Notes: generated by a model from the sequence alone, not told the origin. 33,629 bases of DNA from Methanomicrobiales archaeon (GCA_026394765.1 JAPKXQ010000034.1:1-33629); one strand, 5' to 3'; counted from the stretch's first letter, positions 1 through 9,078 are shown. A program made the numbers and translations.

Positions 1-392
1 TATTCTATCTCCTAATACCCCCACCCACTAATATCGGCCTCTGGAGGGCTCTTGGTTTTCTGGACCACACGGAGGGAGTTTCATAGGTGGGGATCCCAGT
101 GAAATGAGAGTTTAGAAGTTTTTCGACGTTGATATGAACGTATGTGCCCTAATTGCAGTCTAGATCACCAGATGTAAGATCATCTATCCTGGCAATGGCA
201 TAATTAACGATCAGAGGTCCACTGGCACCCCTCTTTGCAGTATCAGGAAGATAAAATAATGGACATCCACTCTTCATTGATGTGATGGGTAGTATCGCTC
301 ACCTCTTCCCTGTACCAGGGAGAATCTTTAATAACGTGACGAACTACCAATGCTTATCTATACCAGAATGGATGTCAGAGAGTCTGATAACT
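1..392. other. Left-edge non-coding stretch
   Basis: I see no convincing gene here on either strand. The ORF track opens the CAP-domain gene at 282, but the stretch 282-392 encodes nothing that resembles a protein N-terminus before the hydrophobic signal sequence. It is therefore treated as upstream region. A weak A/T-rich element (gataaaataatgg, about 251-263) could be a promoter box for the downstream gene. Confidence 0.4.
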
Positions 393-998
393 ATGAAACT
401 ACACACAATCTTTCTAATTGTAATTGTCACAATAGCAATGGTAGTCTCCCCGGTGATAGCGATGCAGGCGTATAGACCTACCCTCTCAACGATCTCCCTG
501 GTAGATGCAGGTGTCATCCCGGCTCATAATTCCAATGTCAACGTCCAGTTAAGTGATTCTGTTCGTCCAATTTCCGGTCGAATAGAGCGGGCAATCATCT
601 TACAGACCAACAAGCAACGTGCAGCGCATGGACTTGGAAATCTATCCACAGACTACACCTTGCGGTCGATTGCCCGTTGGATGTGCAAAGACATGGCACT
701 TTACCACTACCTGGGCCATACAGACCACCTGGGCCGGCAGTTCTGGGAGCGGTATGACGCCCGGGAATATACCTACCTCGCCGGCGCTGAGAACAATGCA
801 GCAGGTTTTGCAGACTCCGGAACCCCGAATCAGATCGCACGGCAGATCATGAACCTTTGGATGGGATCTCCAAGCTACCGTAACTATATCCTCGGTAATT
901 ATAACCGGATTGGAGTCGGTCTCACCTATGGGAGAGTCATTTCGGGCGGGAATACTTATACTGGGTGGATCGTGATCCAGGATTTCGCCAGGCAATAA
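393..998 (+). CDS. Secreted CAP-domain (SCP/YkwD-like) protein
   Basis: This is an extracellular CAP-superfamily protein of about 201 residues. It begins with a short positive stretch and a hydrophobic segment (KLHTIFLIVIVTIAMVVSPVIA) that reads as a signal peptide or N-terminal anchor, which is why the ATG at 393 is preferred over the track start at 282. The rest matches the CAP fold: an N-terminal helix ending in TNKQRAAHGL, then SIARWMCKDM, the conserved GHTD histidine, AEN in place of the usual GEN, and a C-terminal WMGSPSYRNYIL...IGVG block. CAP proteins in prokaryotes are mostly uncharacterised secreted or cell-surface proteins; some bind ligands and a few are proteases. It stands alone, and no operon partner is evident. 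Family assignment is good; the biological role is unknown. Confidence 0.85.
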   Translation: MKLHTIFLIVIVTIAMVVSPVIAMQAYRPTLSTISLVDAGVIPAHNSNVNVQLSDSVRPISGRIERAIILQTNKQRAAHGLGNLSTDYTLRSIARWMCKDMALYHYLGHTDHLGRQFWERYDAREYTYLAGAENNAAGFADSGTPNQIARQIMNLWMGSPSYRNYILGNYNRIGVGLTYGRVISGGNTYTGWIVIQDFARQ

Positions 999-1231
999 CC
1001 CATTCATTTTCTATTATTACCCGGATTTTTTACCATGAAGACTGTAATAACAAGCCTGAATACCTGTATCTACCCAGTAGTACCTCAATAGGTGGCAGGC
1101 AATCTTGGCTGCATCGATTACAGTCGTTGATGCTCCCAGGATAAGGGTGGTGAGAAGTCATACTCCCATGGATCTTTACATAGCCCTTCTCGAAGAGTTG
1201 GTCGCCAGGATCTTCTCCCGCTCACCTGATA

Positions 1232-2017
1232 TCACCCCCATAGGACATCCCCCCACCATACCGCCGAATGCATGGGGTTGTCTGAGCAGTTCAATGCGAC
1301 GAAGATGTCAAGATCGCCGTACCCCTCCGAGATGAGGCCTTCGGTCTTGACCCACCCGCTCTGCGGACCAGTCAGGATGCACTTCAGCGAGTCGGTATAG
1401 TAGTTCTGCTGTCCCCCTTTCAAGACCCATGCATTCTCCCCCTTGAGTGTCACCTTTATGGTTGCATTAGTCGCTGCTTCGGCTTCATAACGGGCGTGAA
1501 CAAAGCCCTTATAATTCATGCACTCACGGGCAGCCTCCTCCCCACCATCCTGACAACCCGTCAGAATGACGCCTTCTTTAGGTGCAAGCGTGTAGCCAGT
1601 CTGCAGCACATCGGTGGTCGGAAGTTGCCCTCGCACCACCACCCAATGTGAGAAGGAGGTGGATGCACCAACTCCAGGGACCGATCCCGATGCTATCAGG
1701 GGTACCTCGACTTTCAGGAAGGTCTCACGCTCAGATCCCACAAGGGAAGTCTTCCAGGATTTAGGGAGGGACGGGAGGGGCCCAACCCCCAGGTCCTCAG
1801 TGATGGGGTAGGTTGCGTACTGTCCCAGGGGAAGGGGAAGTAAGAATGTCACATCTGTCAACTGGCCATCGGCGGTCACATTCACCTCGTAGGTGAGCCG
1901 GGCCTCGTGCGTCCGGAGGTAGGTTGCACTGACCGTAGAGATTGCATAGAAGAACGCAGTGCATGTAGCGAGCATAACCAGAAGCACCGCAATAAGGATG
2001 AGGAGGGTTCGGTCCAT
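1232..2017 (-). CDS. Membrane-anchored protein of unknown family
   Basis: A 261-residue protein that I do not recognise. Residues about 4-30 form one strong hydrophobic segment (LLILIAVLLVMLATCTAFFYAI) right after the start, consistent with a signal anchor. The remainder is hydrophilic and beta-rich in appearance, with four cysteines in the C-terminal half (GCQDGGEEAARECMNYKG, LKCILTG, LNCSDN) that could form disulfides outside the cell. It ends in a tryptophan-rich tail (VWWGDVLWG). The coding style, on the same strand, is like the HEAT/kinase block to its right, but 363 bp separate it from the HEAT pseudogene, so it is probably transcribed independently. A hairpin lies between its start codon and the upstream gap. 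It looks like a genuine gene because of the intact length and coherent composition; no function is proposed. Confidence 0.7.
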   Translation of the reverse strand: MDRTLLILIAVLLVMLATCTAFFYAISTVSATYLRTHEARLTYEVNVTADGQLTDVTFLLPLPLGQYATYPITEDLGVGPLPSLPKSWKTSLVGSERETFLKVEVPLIASGSVPGVGASTSFSHWVVVRGQLPTTDVLQTGYTLAPKEGVILTGCQDGGEEAARECMNYKGFVHARYEAEAATNATIKVTLKGENAWVLKGGQQNYYTDSLKCILTGPQSGWVKTEGLISEGYGDLDIFVALNCSDNPMHSAVWWGDVLWG

Positions 2018-2040
2018 ACCACGTCAGTAAGTGATAATTG

Positions 2041-2057
2041 TTTTTCCTGAGGAAAAA
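2041..2057. promoter_or_regulatory. Small inverted repeat upstream of the 1232-2017 gene
   Basis: TTTTTCC-tga-GGAAAAA is a perfect 7-bp inverted repeat with a 3-nt loop, 24 bp upstream of the start codon of the minus-strand gene. It could be an operator, a 5'-UTR hairpin or chance in A/T-rich DNA. No evidence beyond the symmetry. Confidence 0.3.
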
Positions 2058-2380
2058 GTCGATTGTTGCATGATGGCAAAAGCCCGTCCATGGTAAAGCC
2101 TCGTAATCCTCAATGCAATAAAGAAGTAGATAGCTCGGCAGTTCTTAACTATCGGCCAGGTAAGGGATCCTTGCACAGGTAACTGGTGAGACCTCCCTCA
2201 ACTGACGGTTTTAGCCGGTCAATCACCTTTGAGTGGCACCCTGGTAGTTCCAGTTATGGTGGGAACGTAATTCCGGATAGGACGACAGGAGTGAGGGTGG
2301 GCAGGTCCGGTGAACCAGGCCCTTCACTTGTCACTGATATGAACCACTTCGTGTTTCATAGCCTTCTATGAACCCTATGT
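2058..2380. other. Intergenic stretch without recognisable genes
   Basis: Gap between the membrane-anchored protein and the HEAT pseudogene. The track ORF 2186-2371 has no recognisable composition or start signal and looks spurious. No RNA gene or repeat was recognised. Confidence 0.4.
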
Positions 2381-3288
2381 TCATCGATGACTTTTTGGCA
2401 TTCTCTTCTCTATCATCTCTATGGCCCAAGACGCTATCTTTCTGATCTCTTCATCTTCATGGTGAGAGAGGGGTTCAAACAGAGGAAATTCGTCAAGGCT
2501 GGCCTTACTGGCAAGCACATTCAATGCCCCGGTAATGATCCGGGGATCATCAGACTGGCATGCTGCGAGACACTCCTGGACTGGGGGTGGTTCGAGTCTG
2601 ATGAGGGTGTCGACCACCGTGTCCCAGGTGGAATCTTCTGGACTATTTAGAAGTGCGATGATGGCAGGCAGCCCTCGTTCCCGGTCCACCTCCAGGAGGA
2701 TTTTGACCGATTCATTGCGGAGCACAACGTTACTGCTTGTGAGGTGGGGAAGGAGGTGATCTGCAACGGCTGGCCTAAATCCGATGAGCGCCTGGGCCGC
2801 ATCCCACAGGATATCGAATCGGCATCTTTGAGGGCAGTTATCAGGTACGGGATAGAGATAAGGTCCCCTATCTCCCCTAGAACACTGATAAGCTCGATCT
2901 TCTGGCTCGCTTTGCATTTTTTGATGCACTGATCACCTTTGGGATTGCAGGGGTACCGATCCGGGTGAGGGCGTCGCATGCCATGCTGGAGAAGTCAGGG
3001 TAGCGCTTCATGATCCTGATGAGGAGGTCTATCGACTTCTCCCCATATGCAACAAAAATATCAGCTAGCTCATCTTCGACACGAGCAAGTCGACCTCACC
3101 TCGTCCAATCTCTTTTTCGATATATGGTATTACGCTTGGGCCTGTCGTGAGGAGGTGGTCTCTCCCAATATCCTGAAGTTCAGGTATGGGCTCAGCGAGC
3201 CTCCTGCCGCTCTCCGCACCGCCAGTCCCTCGGGTGTCTTTGCATTGATAGTCTCTATCCAGACCGTTCTGTTCTTATCTGGCTTCAT
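2381..3288 (-). pseudogene. HEAT-repeat protein, broken by several frameshifts
   Basis: Read on the minus strand from the ATG at 3288, HEAT-like text can be followed continuously only by changing frame about four times. The segments are MKPDKNRTVWIETINAKTPEGL, then EPIPELQDIGRDHLL...VIPYIEKEIG, then ARVEDELADIF...MKRYPDFSSMACDALTRIGTPAIPKVI, then KIELISVLGEIGDLISIPYLITALKDAD, then ILWDAAQALIGFRPAVADHLLPHL to the stop at 2381. The last two segments are the track ORFs 2647-2979 and 2381-2929. Each segment carries the helix pattern of PBS-lyase/HEAT repeats. It lies directly downstream of the intact 769-residue HEAT gene on the same strand and may be a decayed paralogue. Sequencing error is possible, but neighbouring long genes are intact, which favours real decay. 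Confidence 0.75.
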
Positions 3289-3375
3289 CTATGCATCATC
3301 TATTATCTGAACATATAGGTAAGGAATAGTTGTCATAAAGGTACTAGAAGTGATCTTGTCATCCATACTGGGTTT

Positions 3376-5685
3376 TCATCCCCGATTCGCCGACCAGAAA
3401 CTGAAGAGTTCCTGTAAGGTGCCTGCCCTCCATCCGGCCCCGGCAAGAAGTGAGGCAGCTTGTCCCCTGACCGCCTTGTTCCGGTGGCGCATCCCGCGGG
3501 TGAGGGCGGGGACTGCTGCGGGACCGAGGTGGATAAATACCGTGGTAGCATCCTCGCGAACCTCCTCGCAATCGTCAGCAAGGAGGGAGAGAAGCACATC
3601 CTCACCTGCAGATCCCATTCCCACCAGTGCTGGAAAGACTGCTGCCCGCACCCACGGGTCATTATCACTGGCAAGAAGTGAGAGTGTCGCCACGGCGTCA
3701 TGGCCCTGGAGGCTTACAAGGAGCCGTGCCAATTCCACCTTCACTCTTAATGGACGCCCATCCTCCCGGATCTGTTCCAGTATCCTCTGAAAAACATGTG
3801 TCGAGCCATTTTGGAGGAGAAGGATCGCTGCTTTCCTGACCTCGGCATCGTCTCCTATGGCAGAACTGATTAATTCTCCAGTGGCAGCATCTCCAAGGCC
3901 TACCAGTGTCTTGACCCCTTCATACCGCGCATGGGGGTTCTGGCTCTTGAGCATACCACAAGCTAACCTGGCTGCCGGAGCCCCCCGCGCGATGAGTGCT
4001 CTTCTGGCCGTCTGGCGGACGGTATGGGAAGGATCGGTCAGGTATGCCGCAACAAGGGGCAGGGCAGGGTCGGCGAGGGTGGCGAGCATGCAGATCAAAC
4101 TCACCTTCCTTTCCGGAGATATCGATGGTGCAATGACCTGGGGGACTTCAGGACCTGGAGGGGAGGTAAGGATCATGGTGGTGAGGAGGGGCATTATTGC
4201 TTCTTTGGGTACTTCTCCACCCAGAGCGAGGATAACGGCAGGAAACGCCCGCTCACCAAAGAGCACCAGGACACATGAAAGTGCGGCCACTACCCCGGGC
4301 TGTGCAACCCTGATACCTTCGAGGACGGCTGGGAGAGCATCGATGCCGATCTTTACCAGAGCTGCACCAATAATACTGATCTGGCCAGGGGTCGCTGATC
4401 CTGCTACTCGGACAAGGACAGGAGAAGCTTCACTGGGGATCTGCAGAAGGATCGCAAACGCTGCCTCACGCTTTCCCTTGTCTTCCCCAAGCAGGGTGGG
4501 TACAAGGTACTCTGCCACTTCCGTGGCCCTGGTGCTCATAAGTGTAATTAGGGATCTTTCAGGGTGAGTGCCACTCTGCACCACAGTATCTAGCAGCAGG
4601 TGGAGCCCCTCTTCTCCCCCTTTGAGGAGCAATCGCCAGGCCCGCCGACGGGCTTGGTGGTTTCCCTGAACTGCGAGGTCGGTGAGTGCTGGAAAGGCTC
4701 GCGACCCAATAGACTGCAGTGCACCTGCGGCAGTGCTCGTCTCCTCGTCAGGAAGATCAGAACTCAAAATCGCTATGCAGGTTACTACTGCAATGTCGAG
4801 GGCCGGGCCCCCCACCATCGTAAGGATAACTGCTCCTGCCGACCGTATCCTGGGATCATCACTTCTCGTGAGTTCGAGGAGTGGTTGGACCGAAGGCTCC
4901 CCGATCTTTGCAAGTGTCGTCCCAACGATGCCAGGGGCACAGGCCGGGTCTTCTTTCACCTTTGCCATGAGATGGGGGACTGCGGTGTCACCAATCCAGA
5001 TCAGGGTCTGGGCTGCTACGGCCCTCACCTCACTGTCCTCGTGAGCGAGGAGCGTGATGAGGTTTGCAAGGGCAGGGTCGCCGATCTTCTTGATCGTCCA
5101 GGCTGCATAGCCCCGCAGCTGGTTTGGGTCCTGCCTCAGGATATTGATCAAAGGCTCTACTGCTGCCTCACCCAGCTCAGAGAGTAACCATGCAACAAAT
5201 CCCCGTGAACGTGCGTCTCCACTCCGAAACTCATCAATTAGCGGAGCTATCGTCGGCTCGCCGATCCTCCTGACAAGGCGGGCGGCATACCCGTAATATT
5301 TGTCCCTCTGGCTGTTGATCTCCCGTATGAGCGACTCTATTGCAGGACGTTCCATTTCGGCAAGCGCGTCTATTATCTCGTCCTGACTAGTGACAGGGGC
5401 TTTTGAGAGGGCATGGATCAGTGGTTGGACTGCGGGTTCTCCGATACGGGAGAGGGCAGAGAGAGCTGCGCCTCGGGCCGGTTGCTGCGCTCTGCATATA
5501 AAGTCGGCAAGGGGCCAGACTGATGCGACGCCCAGTGCAGTGAGCTGCTGCACCAGGGCCTCACGACGTGCAGTGACAGGGTCGCCAAGCCCATTAATGA
5601 GGCCGATCACCTCCTGCGGAGGCGTCATAACTGGGATAGGGAGGGGTGGGGATGGGGGCGGGACCTGGTGGGAGGACGAGGGCAA
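3376..5685 (-). CDS. Large HEAT-repeat scaffold protein
   Basis: A 769-codon frame made almost entirely of HEAT/PBS-lyase-type repeats of about 31-37 residues. Recurring helix starts include GEPAVQPLIHAL, GEPTIAPLIDEF, GEAAVEPLINIL, GDPALANLITLL and GPAAVPALTRGM; I estimate 20 or more repeats. Such solenoids are protein-protein interaction scaffolds and have no catalytic residues. The track start is a TTG at 5685; the first ATG is at 5628. Neither has a convincing ribosome-binding site. The first 20 codons are a proline-rich linker (PPPSPPLPIPV). The frame is in phase with the upstream kinase: only TAG plus seven sense codons (IPPSPVR) separate them, so this may be the C-terminal half of a kinase-HEAT fusion, either interrupted or read through. 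It presumably scaffolds the phosphorylation proteins encoded upstream (inference). Confidence 0.85.
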   Translation of the reverse strand: MPSSSHQVPPPSPPLPIPVMTPPQEVIGLINGLGDPVTARREALVQQLTALGVASVWPLADFICRAQQPARGAALSALSRIGEPAVQPLIHALSKAPVTSQDEIIDALAEMERPAIESLIREINSQRDKYYGYAARLVRRIGEPTIAPLIDEFRSGDARSRGFVAWLLSELGEAAVEPLINILRQDPNQLRGYAAWTIKKIGDPALANLITLLAHEDSEVRAVAAQTLIWIGDTAVPHLMAKVKEDPACAPGIVGTTLAKIGEPSVQPLLELTRSDDPRIRSAGAVILTMVGGPALDIAVVTCIAILSSDLPDEETSTAAGALQSIGSRAFPALTDLAVQGNHQARRRAWRLLLKGGEEGLHLLLDTVVQSGTHPERSLITLMSTRATEVAEYLVPTLLGEDKGKREAAFAILLQIPSEASPVLVRVAGSATPGQISIIGAALVKIGIDALPAVLEGIRVAQPGVVAALSCVLVLFGERAFPAVILALGGEVPKEAIMPLLTTMILTSPPGPEVPQVIAPSISPERKVSLICMLATLADPALPLVAAYLTDPSHTVRQTARRALIARGAPAARLACGMLKSQNPHARYEGVKTLVGLGDAATGELISSAIGDDAEVRKAAILLLQNGSTHVFQRILEQIREDGRPLRVKVELARLLVSLQGHDAVATLSLLASDNDPWVRAAVFPALVGMGSAGEDVLLSLLADDCEEVREDATTVFIHLGPAAVPALTRGMRHRNKAVRGQAASLLAGAGWRAGTLQELFSFWSANRG

Positions 5686-5706
5686 ACGAACTGGTGAAGG
5701 AGGTAT

Positions 5707-7179
5707 CTACACCTGGGGGCGCATTGGCAGGGGCCCCCTGCTAGAGACAGGATGTCCTGCGCCCCCTACGGCAGGTGCAGAAGATGGAGAGAGTGTTGGT
5801 GCACACCATGGACACCCGGGCAGGGAGTCCCGATAATAATGCCGGGAGTTTATCTGGCATTGCGTGAGCCTGGAAAACTCATAGAGGAGGGCTGTATACC
5901 ATTCCTGTGCCTTGGGCCTGATCGAGGGATTCCTGTGGCCAGGGACAAAAGCCCTAAAAAAAAGCTGCTGGAGGGGCTCAGGGACTCGTTGGTAGGGGGG
6001 AGCAAACTCGGGGGGCGTGACACCCTTAAGTCCCTCCCGATAGGGAAAGTGGCCAAGTCGGATCTTATCCGGGGTCGCAGGGGCGTTTCTCACAAGCGGA
6101 CCTCTTGCCTGGAACGGGTGGGTACCGTCCATCAGGAGGCGGAAGACAAGGACCGCGAGGGCAAAGAGGTCTGCATTCCGTTGCGCTGCCTCATCCCGAA
6201 GAGGGCTGCGGAAGGTCAACCCTGGTAGGAACTCAGGAGGGAGGTACTCTGGAGAGCCGACCCGTGTCGGAAAGATCCTCCCGGTCCCTGGATCTTTAAC
6301 CTGGAACGAGTCGCAATCGATGATGCAGACCTTCGCACTGGGTGAGATCAATATGTTGGTCTCCCGCAGGTCACCGATCGAATGACCTTTTGCATGGACC
6401 GCATGGACCACCATCACCAGGTTCACAGCGGTTGCGAGGAGGTGGCGCCATGTGAACTCTTCCCCGCAGATCCTTGTCCGGTCTGCTGGGTCGAAGTAAC
6501 GGTGTGCCTCGCGGTAACGGGATGTGTCGACCAGGGCCATCATGTATCCGGCGAACTGCTGCTGTGCAGCGTCATGGTACAATACAGCATGTGGCCAGGC
6601 GATCGAGGGCGGTACATTCCGGTCATCGGGGGGGTTTGCAATCATCACCCCGATCTTTTCGGCAATATCTGATGATAGGCGATCGCGATGATAGATCTTG
6701 GCACATGAGGTAGGGTTCCCAACAATGAAGTGTATCGCACCTTCACCCCCCTGACGGTGCATCGGACTGATGGTGAGGGGGGTCCCTTCTGTGGTATACA
6801 CCGTGGTCAGCTCATCGTGACTTTTTCCCTGAACAGATACGTCTTTTGCACCATCGATGAGGGTGACCGAGAAGTACACCATGCCTTCGCCTTTGTTCGT
6901 CCTAACCTCGACCTTTCCCAGGTGGCGGGTTGAATCACCCATCCCTGAGGTACGAAGAGAGAAGGGCACCTCCACAGGTGAATGAACCATATTCAGAGAA
7001 TTAGGGAGATTGACCCAGGGCTTGTCAGCATGGAGCGTGCCGGCAAGGAGATCGCCACCAGTATGAGCAATTGCAATAACCCCAGATAGTGTTGCACCCC
7101 TGGAGACCGCATGGTAAGAGAAAAAACTCTGGGAGATAGTGATCCCGGGTCGGTCAGGGTGAGCAGCCTGAATATCCAT
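5707..7179 (-). CDS. Ser/Thr protein kinase of the TerY-P triad (YegI-like) with C-terminal zinc knuckle
   Basis: A eukaryotic-type kinase of about 490 residues. Numbering here is from the track ORF, three codons longer. Residues 1-115 form a beta-rich, Ig-like N-terminal domain. The kinase fold follows: glycine-rich loop RQGGEG (145-150), lysine in CAKIYH (164), catalytic loop GDLRETN (Asp273, Asn278), metal-binding DCDS in place of DFG (291), and PPEF in place of APE. The C-terminus has a CxxxxxH...CPWC zinc-knuckle (444-462), as in kinases of the TerY/PP2C/kinase triad, then a proline/serine-rich tail running into TAG. The ATG at 7179 is preferred over the track GTG at 7188 because a strong GAGGGGGTGA lies 6 nt before it. 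Membrane segments are absent, so it is cytosolic. It probably phosphorylates partners that the adjacent PP2C dephosphorylates. Confidence 0.9.
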   Translation of the reverse strand: MDIQAAHPDRPGITISQSFFSYHAVSRGATLSGVIAIAHTGGDLLAGTLHADKPWVNLPNSLNMVHSPVEVPFSLRTSGMGDSTRHLGKVEVRTNKGEGMVYFSVTLIDGAKDVSVQGKSHDELTTVYTTEGTPLTISPMHRQGGEGAIHFIVGNPTSCAKIYHRDRLSSDIAEKIGVMIANPPDDRNVPPSIAWPHAVLYHDAAQQQFAGYMMALVDTSRYREAHRYFDPADRTRICGEEFTWRHLLATAVNLVMVVHAVHAKGHSIGDLRETNILISPSAKVCIIDCDSFQVKDPGTGRIFPTRVGSPEYLPPEFLPGLTFRSPLRDEAAQRNADLFALAVLVFRLLMDGTHPFQARGPLVRNAPATPDKIRLGHFPYREGLKGVTPPEFAPPYQRVPEPLQQLFFRAFVPGHRNPSIRPKAQEWYTALLYEFSRLTQCQINSRHYYRDSLPGCPWCAPTLSPSSAPAVGGAGHPVSSRGPLPMRPQV

Positions 7180-7185
7180 AATGAT

Positions 7186-7195
7186 CACCCCCTCT
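7186..7195 (-). promoter_or_regulatory. Ribosome-binding site deciding the kinase start
   Basis: Minus-strand GAGGGGGTGA matches the archaeal anti-Shine-Dalgarno complement and sits 6 nt before the ATG at 7179. It overlaps the upstream GTG used by the ORF track, which argues against that GTG. Confidence 0.6.
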
Positions 7196-7380
7196 ATCTG
7201 GTATTGCAGGGTTAAGTGGTGGGATCAGTGCGGTCCATTCCTCCAGGATACTTGTTCTTGCATTATGTATTAAATTCCCATAATAAATCTATATTTCGGT
7301 GAGAGGAGCCCATCGGAGATGAGTTGTGGTATTTAGGGGCCAGATCTGCGAATGGATCCAGGGTGGAGCGGGAGTTTTTC

Positions 7381-8283
7381 TTACAGAATTGCAACTGCGA
7401 GTGTCTTGTCGTCAGGTGAGACCATACCCATACGGGGTGATGAGAGGAGTCGTGTAATATCTCCCACCACGGCATCATGACTGGAAGAGTCAGCAATATA
7501 TTGGAAGAGCGGGGAGAAGAAGGGAACATAAGGGACGTGATCAGGTCCCTGTCGGGTGAGGACAGCCCCTTGACAGCCGTCGGTGAAGGCTGCGACCGCG
7601 AAAGTTGAGCCCATCCATGGAGTCATCCGGAATGACTCCTCCCAACAGTCAGAGGTGAGCGGCACCACCTCGTTCACATACTCCCCCCGGTGAGGCGCTG
7701 ATGCAAGGATATAATCCTCATGTTGGAGGATGACGACCCCGCCGTCCCCGATATGGCCGATTGCCACTGAAGGGCCACTTATAAGGACGAGTATCAGGGT
7801 ACACGCATATGCACGTAACGATAATCTGGCCCGCGACGCCTCATCATCCAGGCATTTTCGAGCCTGATGTGCTGCACGAATGATGAGAGGACGAGGGTCG
7901 GGTACTGCCCGGGTAGTGGTTAGGAAGGAGGTTCGGACTTCTTCAAGTGCTGATAAAACCGCACAAGAGGCTCCTTCTAATGATCTATCGGCAGACCCAA
8001 GTCCATCGGCGAGGGCAATTACAGCCCGGGATTTAGCACGGGGGAAATTTAGGGCAGTCAGGTATGCGCAGTGGTCCTGGCACGGCAGTCCTTTACTGCG
8101 ATGGGACTGCCCAATCACCGATGTGCCTACGATGAATGGGCGTGGCTTGGTCCCTTTAACACTGGGCTTGCTCATACTTGGGAAAGAAGGTTTTGGGGTT
8201 TGTGCTGGGTAAGGATATGCCACTGGAGACGCATCCAGAGGCCTTTCAATCCCGGCTTTTATAGTCCAGTCGCGAGCTGTCAA
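7381..8283 (-). CDS. PP2C-family protein phosphatase (YegK-like) of the TerY-P triad
   Basis: A 300-residue protein whose core matches the PP2C variant found with vWA and kinase partners: GQSHRSKGLPCQDH near residue 70, ALADGLGSADRSLEGA for the first metal-binding aspartate, GHIGDGGVVI for the central DG motif, AAFTDGCQGA for the TDG motif, and DDKTLAVAIL at the C-terminus for the final Asp. These motifs line the two-metal site that removes phosphate from Ser/Thr. The start is a TTG with only a weak GGCGGGG ribosome-binding site; an ATG at codon 37 (8175) would still keep the whole domain. It starts 12 nt after the vWA gene and is followed by a 200-bp gap before the kinase, which may hold a second promoter. 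Predicted cytosolic; it likely reverses the neighbouring kinase. Confidence 0.9.
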   Translation of the reverse strand: MTARDWTIKAGIERPLDASPVAYPYPAQTPKPSFPSMSKPSVKGTKPRPFIVGTSVIGQSHRSKGLPCQDHCAYLTALNFPRAKSRAVIALADGLGSADRSLEGASCAVLSALEEVRTSFLTTTRAVPDPRPLIIRAAHQARKCLDDEASRARLSLRAYACTLILVLISGPSVAIGHIGDGGVVILQHEDYILASAPHRGEYVNEVVPLTSDCWEESFRMTPWMGSTFAVAAFTDGCQGAVLTRQGPDHVPYVPFFSPLFQYIADSSSHDAVVGDITRLLSSPRMGMVSPDDKTLAVAIL

Positions 8284-8295
8284 AAAACCCCGCCA

Positions 8296-9078
8296 TCATG
8301 TCGGGACGCTGCCCCACCCTTGAGGGCCAGTAGGATTCTCGATTGTGATCTGCTCTCCAATACGGGAGTCCGAAATTGTCGCAAGACTTTTTGAGAGCCA
8401 TACGAACATCTCTGCGAAGTGCGTCTCTTTCAGCATGAGAGGGGGCCTGGTCGGGGGGGTTATCTGGGAGAGGATCTGAATGTTTGCCTTGTCCACCCCA
8501 AGCGCCCAGAAGAGGAACTTCTTGTCCCTTTCCCCGTTATGGACTCGGGATATGACCTCGTTCCAGAGGTTGTCGCCGGGCTGCATATCGGTCGGGTGGC
8601 CGTCAGTGATAAGAAAGATCCAGGGCCTGTAGTAATCGACCCCGGTATCACGGTACTCCTTCTTTCGCTTCTCCACCATCTCTATAGCGGCAGATATCGC
8701 TTTGCCCATAGGGGTAAACCCGTCGGCCTCGAGAACCGGCGGCGGGAAATCCTCAATTGAAGAGAATGAATGCACAACATTGACCCCTTTCCCAAAACTT
8801 ATCACTGCAATGTCTACTCTTTTACGTGCGAGCTCATCTGCCACGAGCTCGTCTTTAAAGATCGCAAGTCCTGAGTTGAGCTGATCGATCTTGAACCCAG
8901 CCATCGAGGCCGAGGTATCAAGGACAAGGACTGTGGGGCAGTGAGGCTGCTGTGGGTACGCAATATCGACTATCTCTTCCAATGCCCCCATAGAGCCAGC
9001 TGCGGTGCCCTTTTCCTGTAAATTCCTGGCTGAATCCCCTTCGCCTGTCATATGCAGTCGTATGTTGGATCTTTCCAA
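8296..9078 (-). CDS. TerY/YegL-like von Willebrand A domain protein
   Basis: A 260-residue frame with one vWA domain. The metal-ion-dependent adhesion site is visible as VLDTSASM (DxSxS), a central threonine in ADGFTPMG, and the later aspartate in LITDGHPTD. No signal or membrane segment is seen, so it is an intracellular vWA protein of the TerY type rather than an adhesin. TerY proteins occur with PP2C and kinase genes as a phosphorylation triad in stress-response systems, and exactly that order (vWA, PP2C, kinase) is seen here, with 12 nt to the PP2C gene. The start is unresolved: the track begins at a TTG; ATGs at codons 10 (9051) and 30 (8991) are alternatives, and the fold begins after codon 30. 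151 bp separate it from the last cheW upstream. Confidence 0.9.
   Translation of the reverse strand: MERSNIRLHMTGEGDSARNLQEKGTAAGSMGALEEIVDIAYPQQPHCPTVLVLDTSASMAGFKIDQLNSGLAIFKDELVADELARKRVDIAVISFGKGVNVVHSFSSIEDFPPPVLEADGFTPMGKAISAAIEMVEKRKKEYRDTGVDYYRPWIFLITDGHPTDMQPGDNLWNEVISRVHNGERDKKFLFWALGVDKANIQILSQITPPTRPPLMLKETHFAEMFVWLSKSLATISDSRIGEQITIENPTGPQGWGSVPT

Noticed and set aside
3857-5187. Long plus-strand ORFs (236, 195, 120 codons) opposite the HEAT gene
   Set aside because: They are antisense shadows of a G/C-rich repeat protein; the minus-strand HEAT periodicity explains the openness.
5707-5709. TAG as a pyrrolysine codon
   Set aside because: No pyl genes are in the window, TAG ends cca normally, and the lineage is not known to use pyrrolysine; kept only as a test under the fusion finding.
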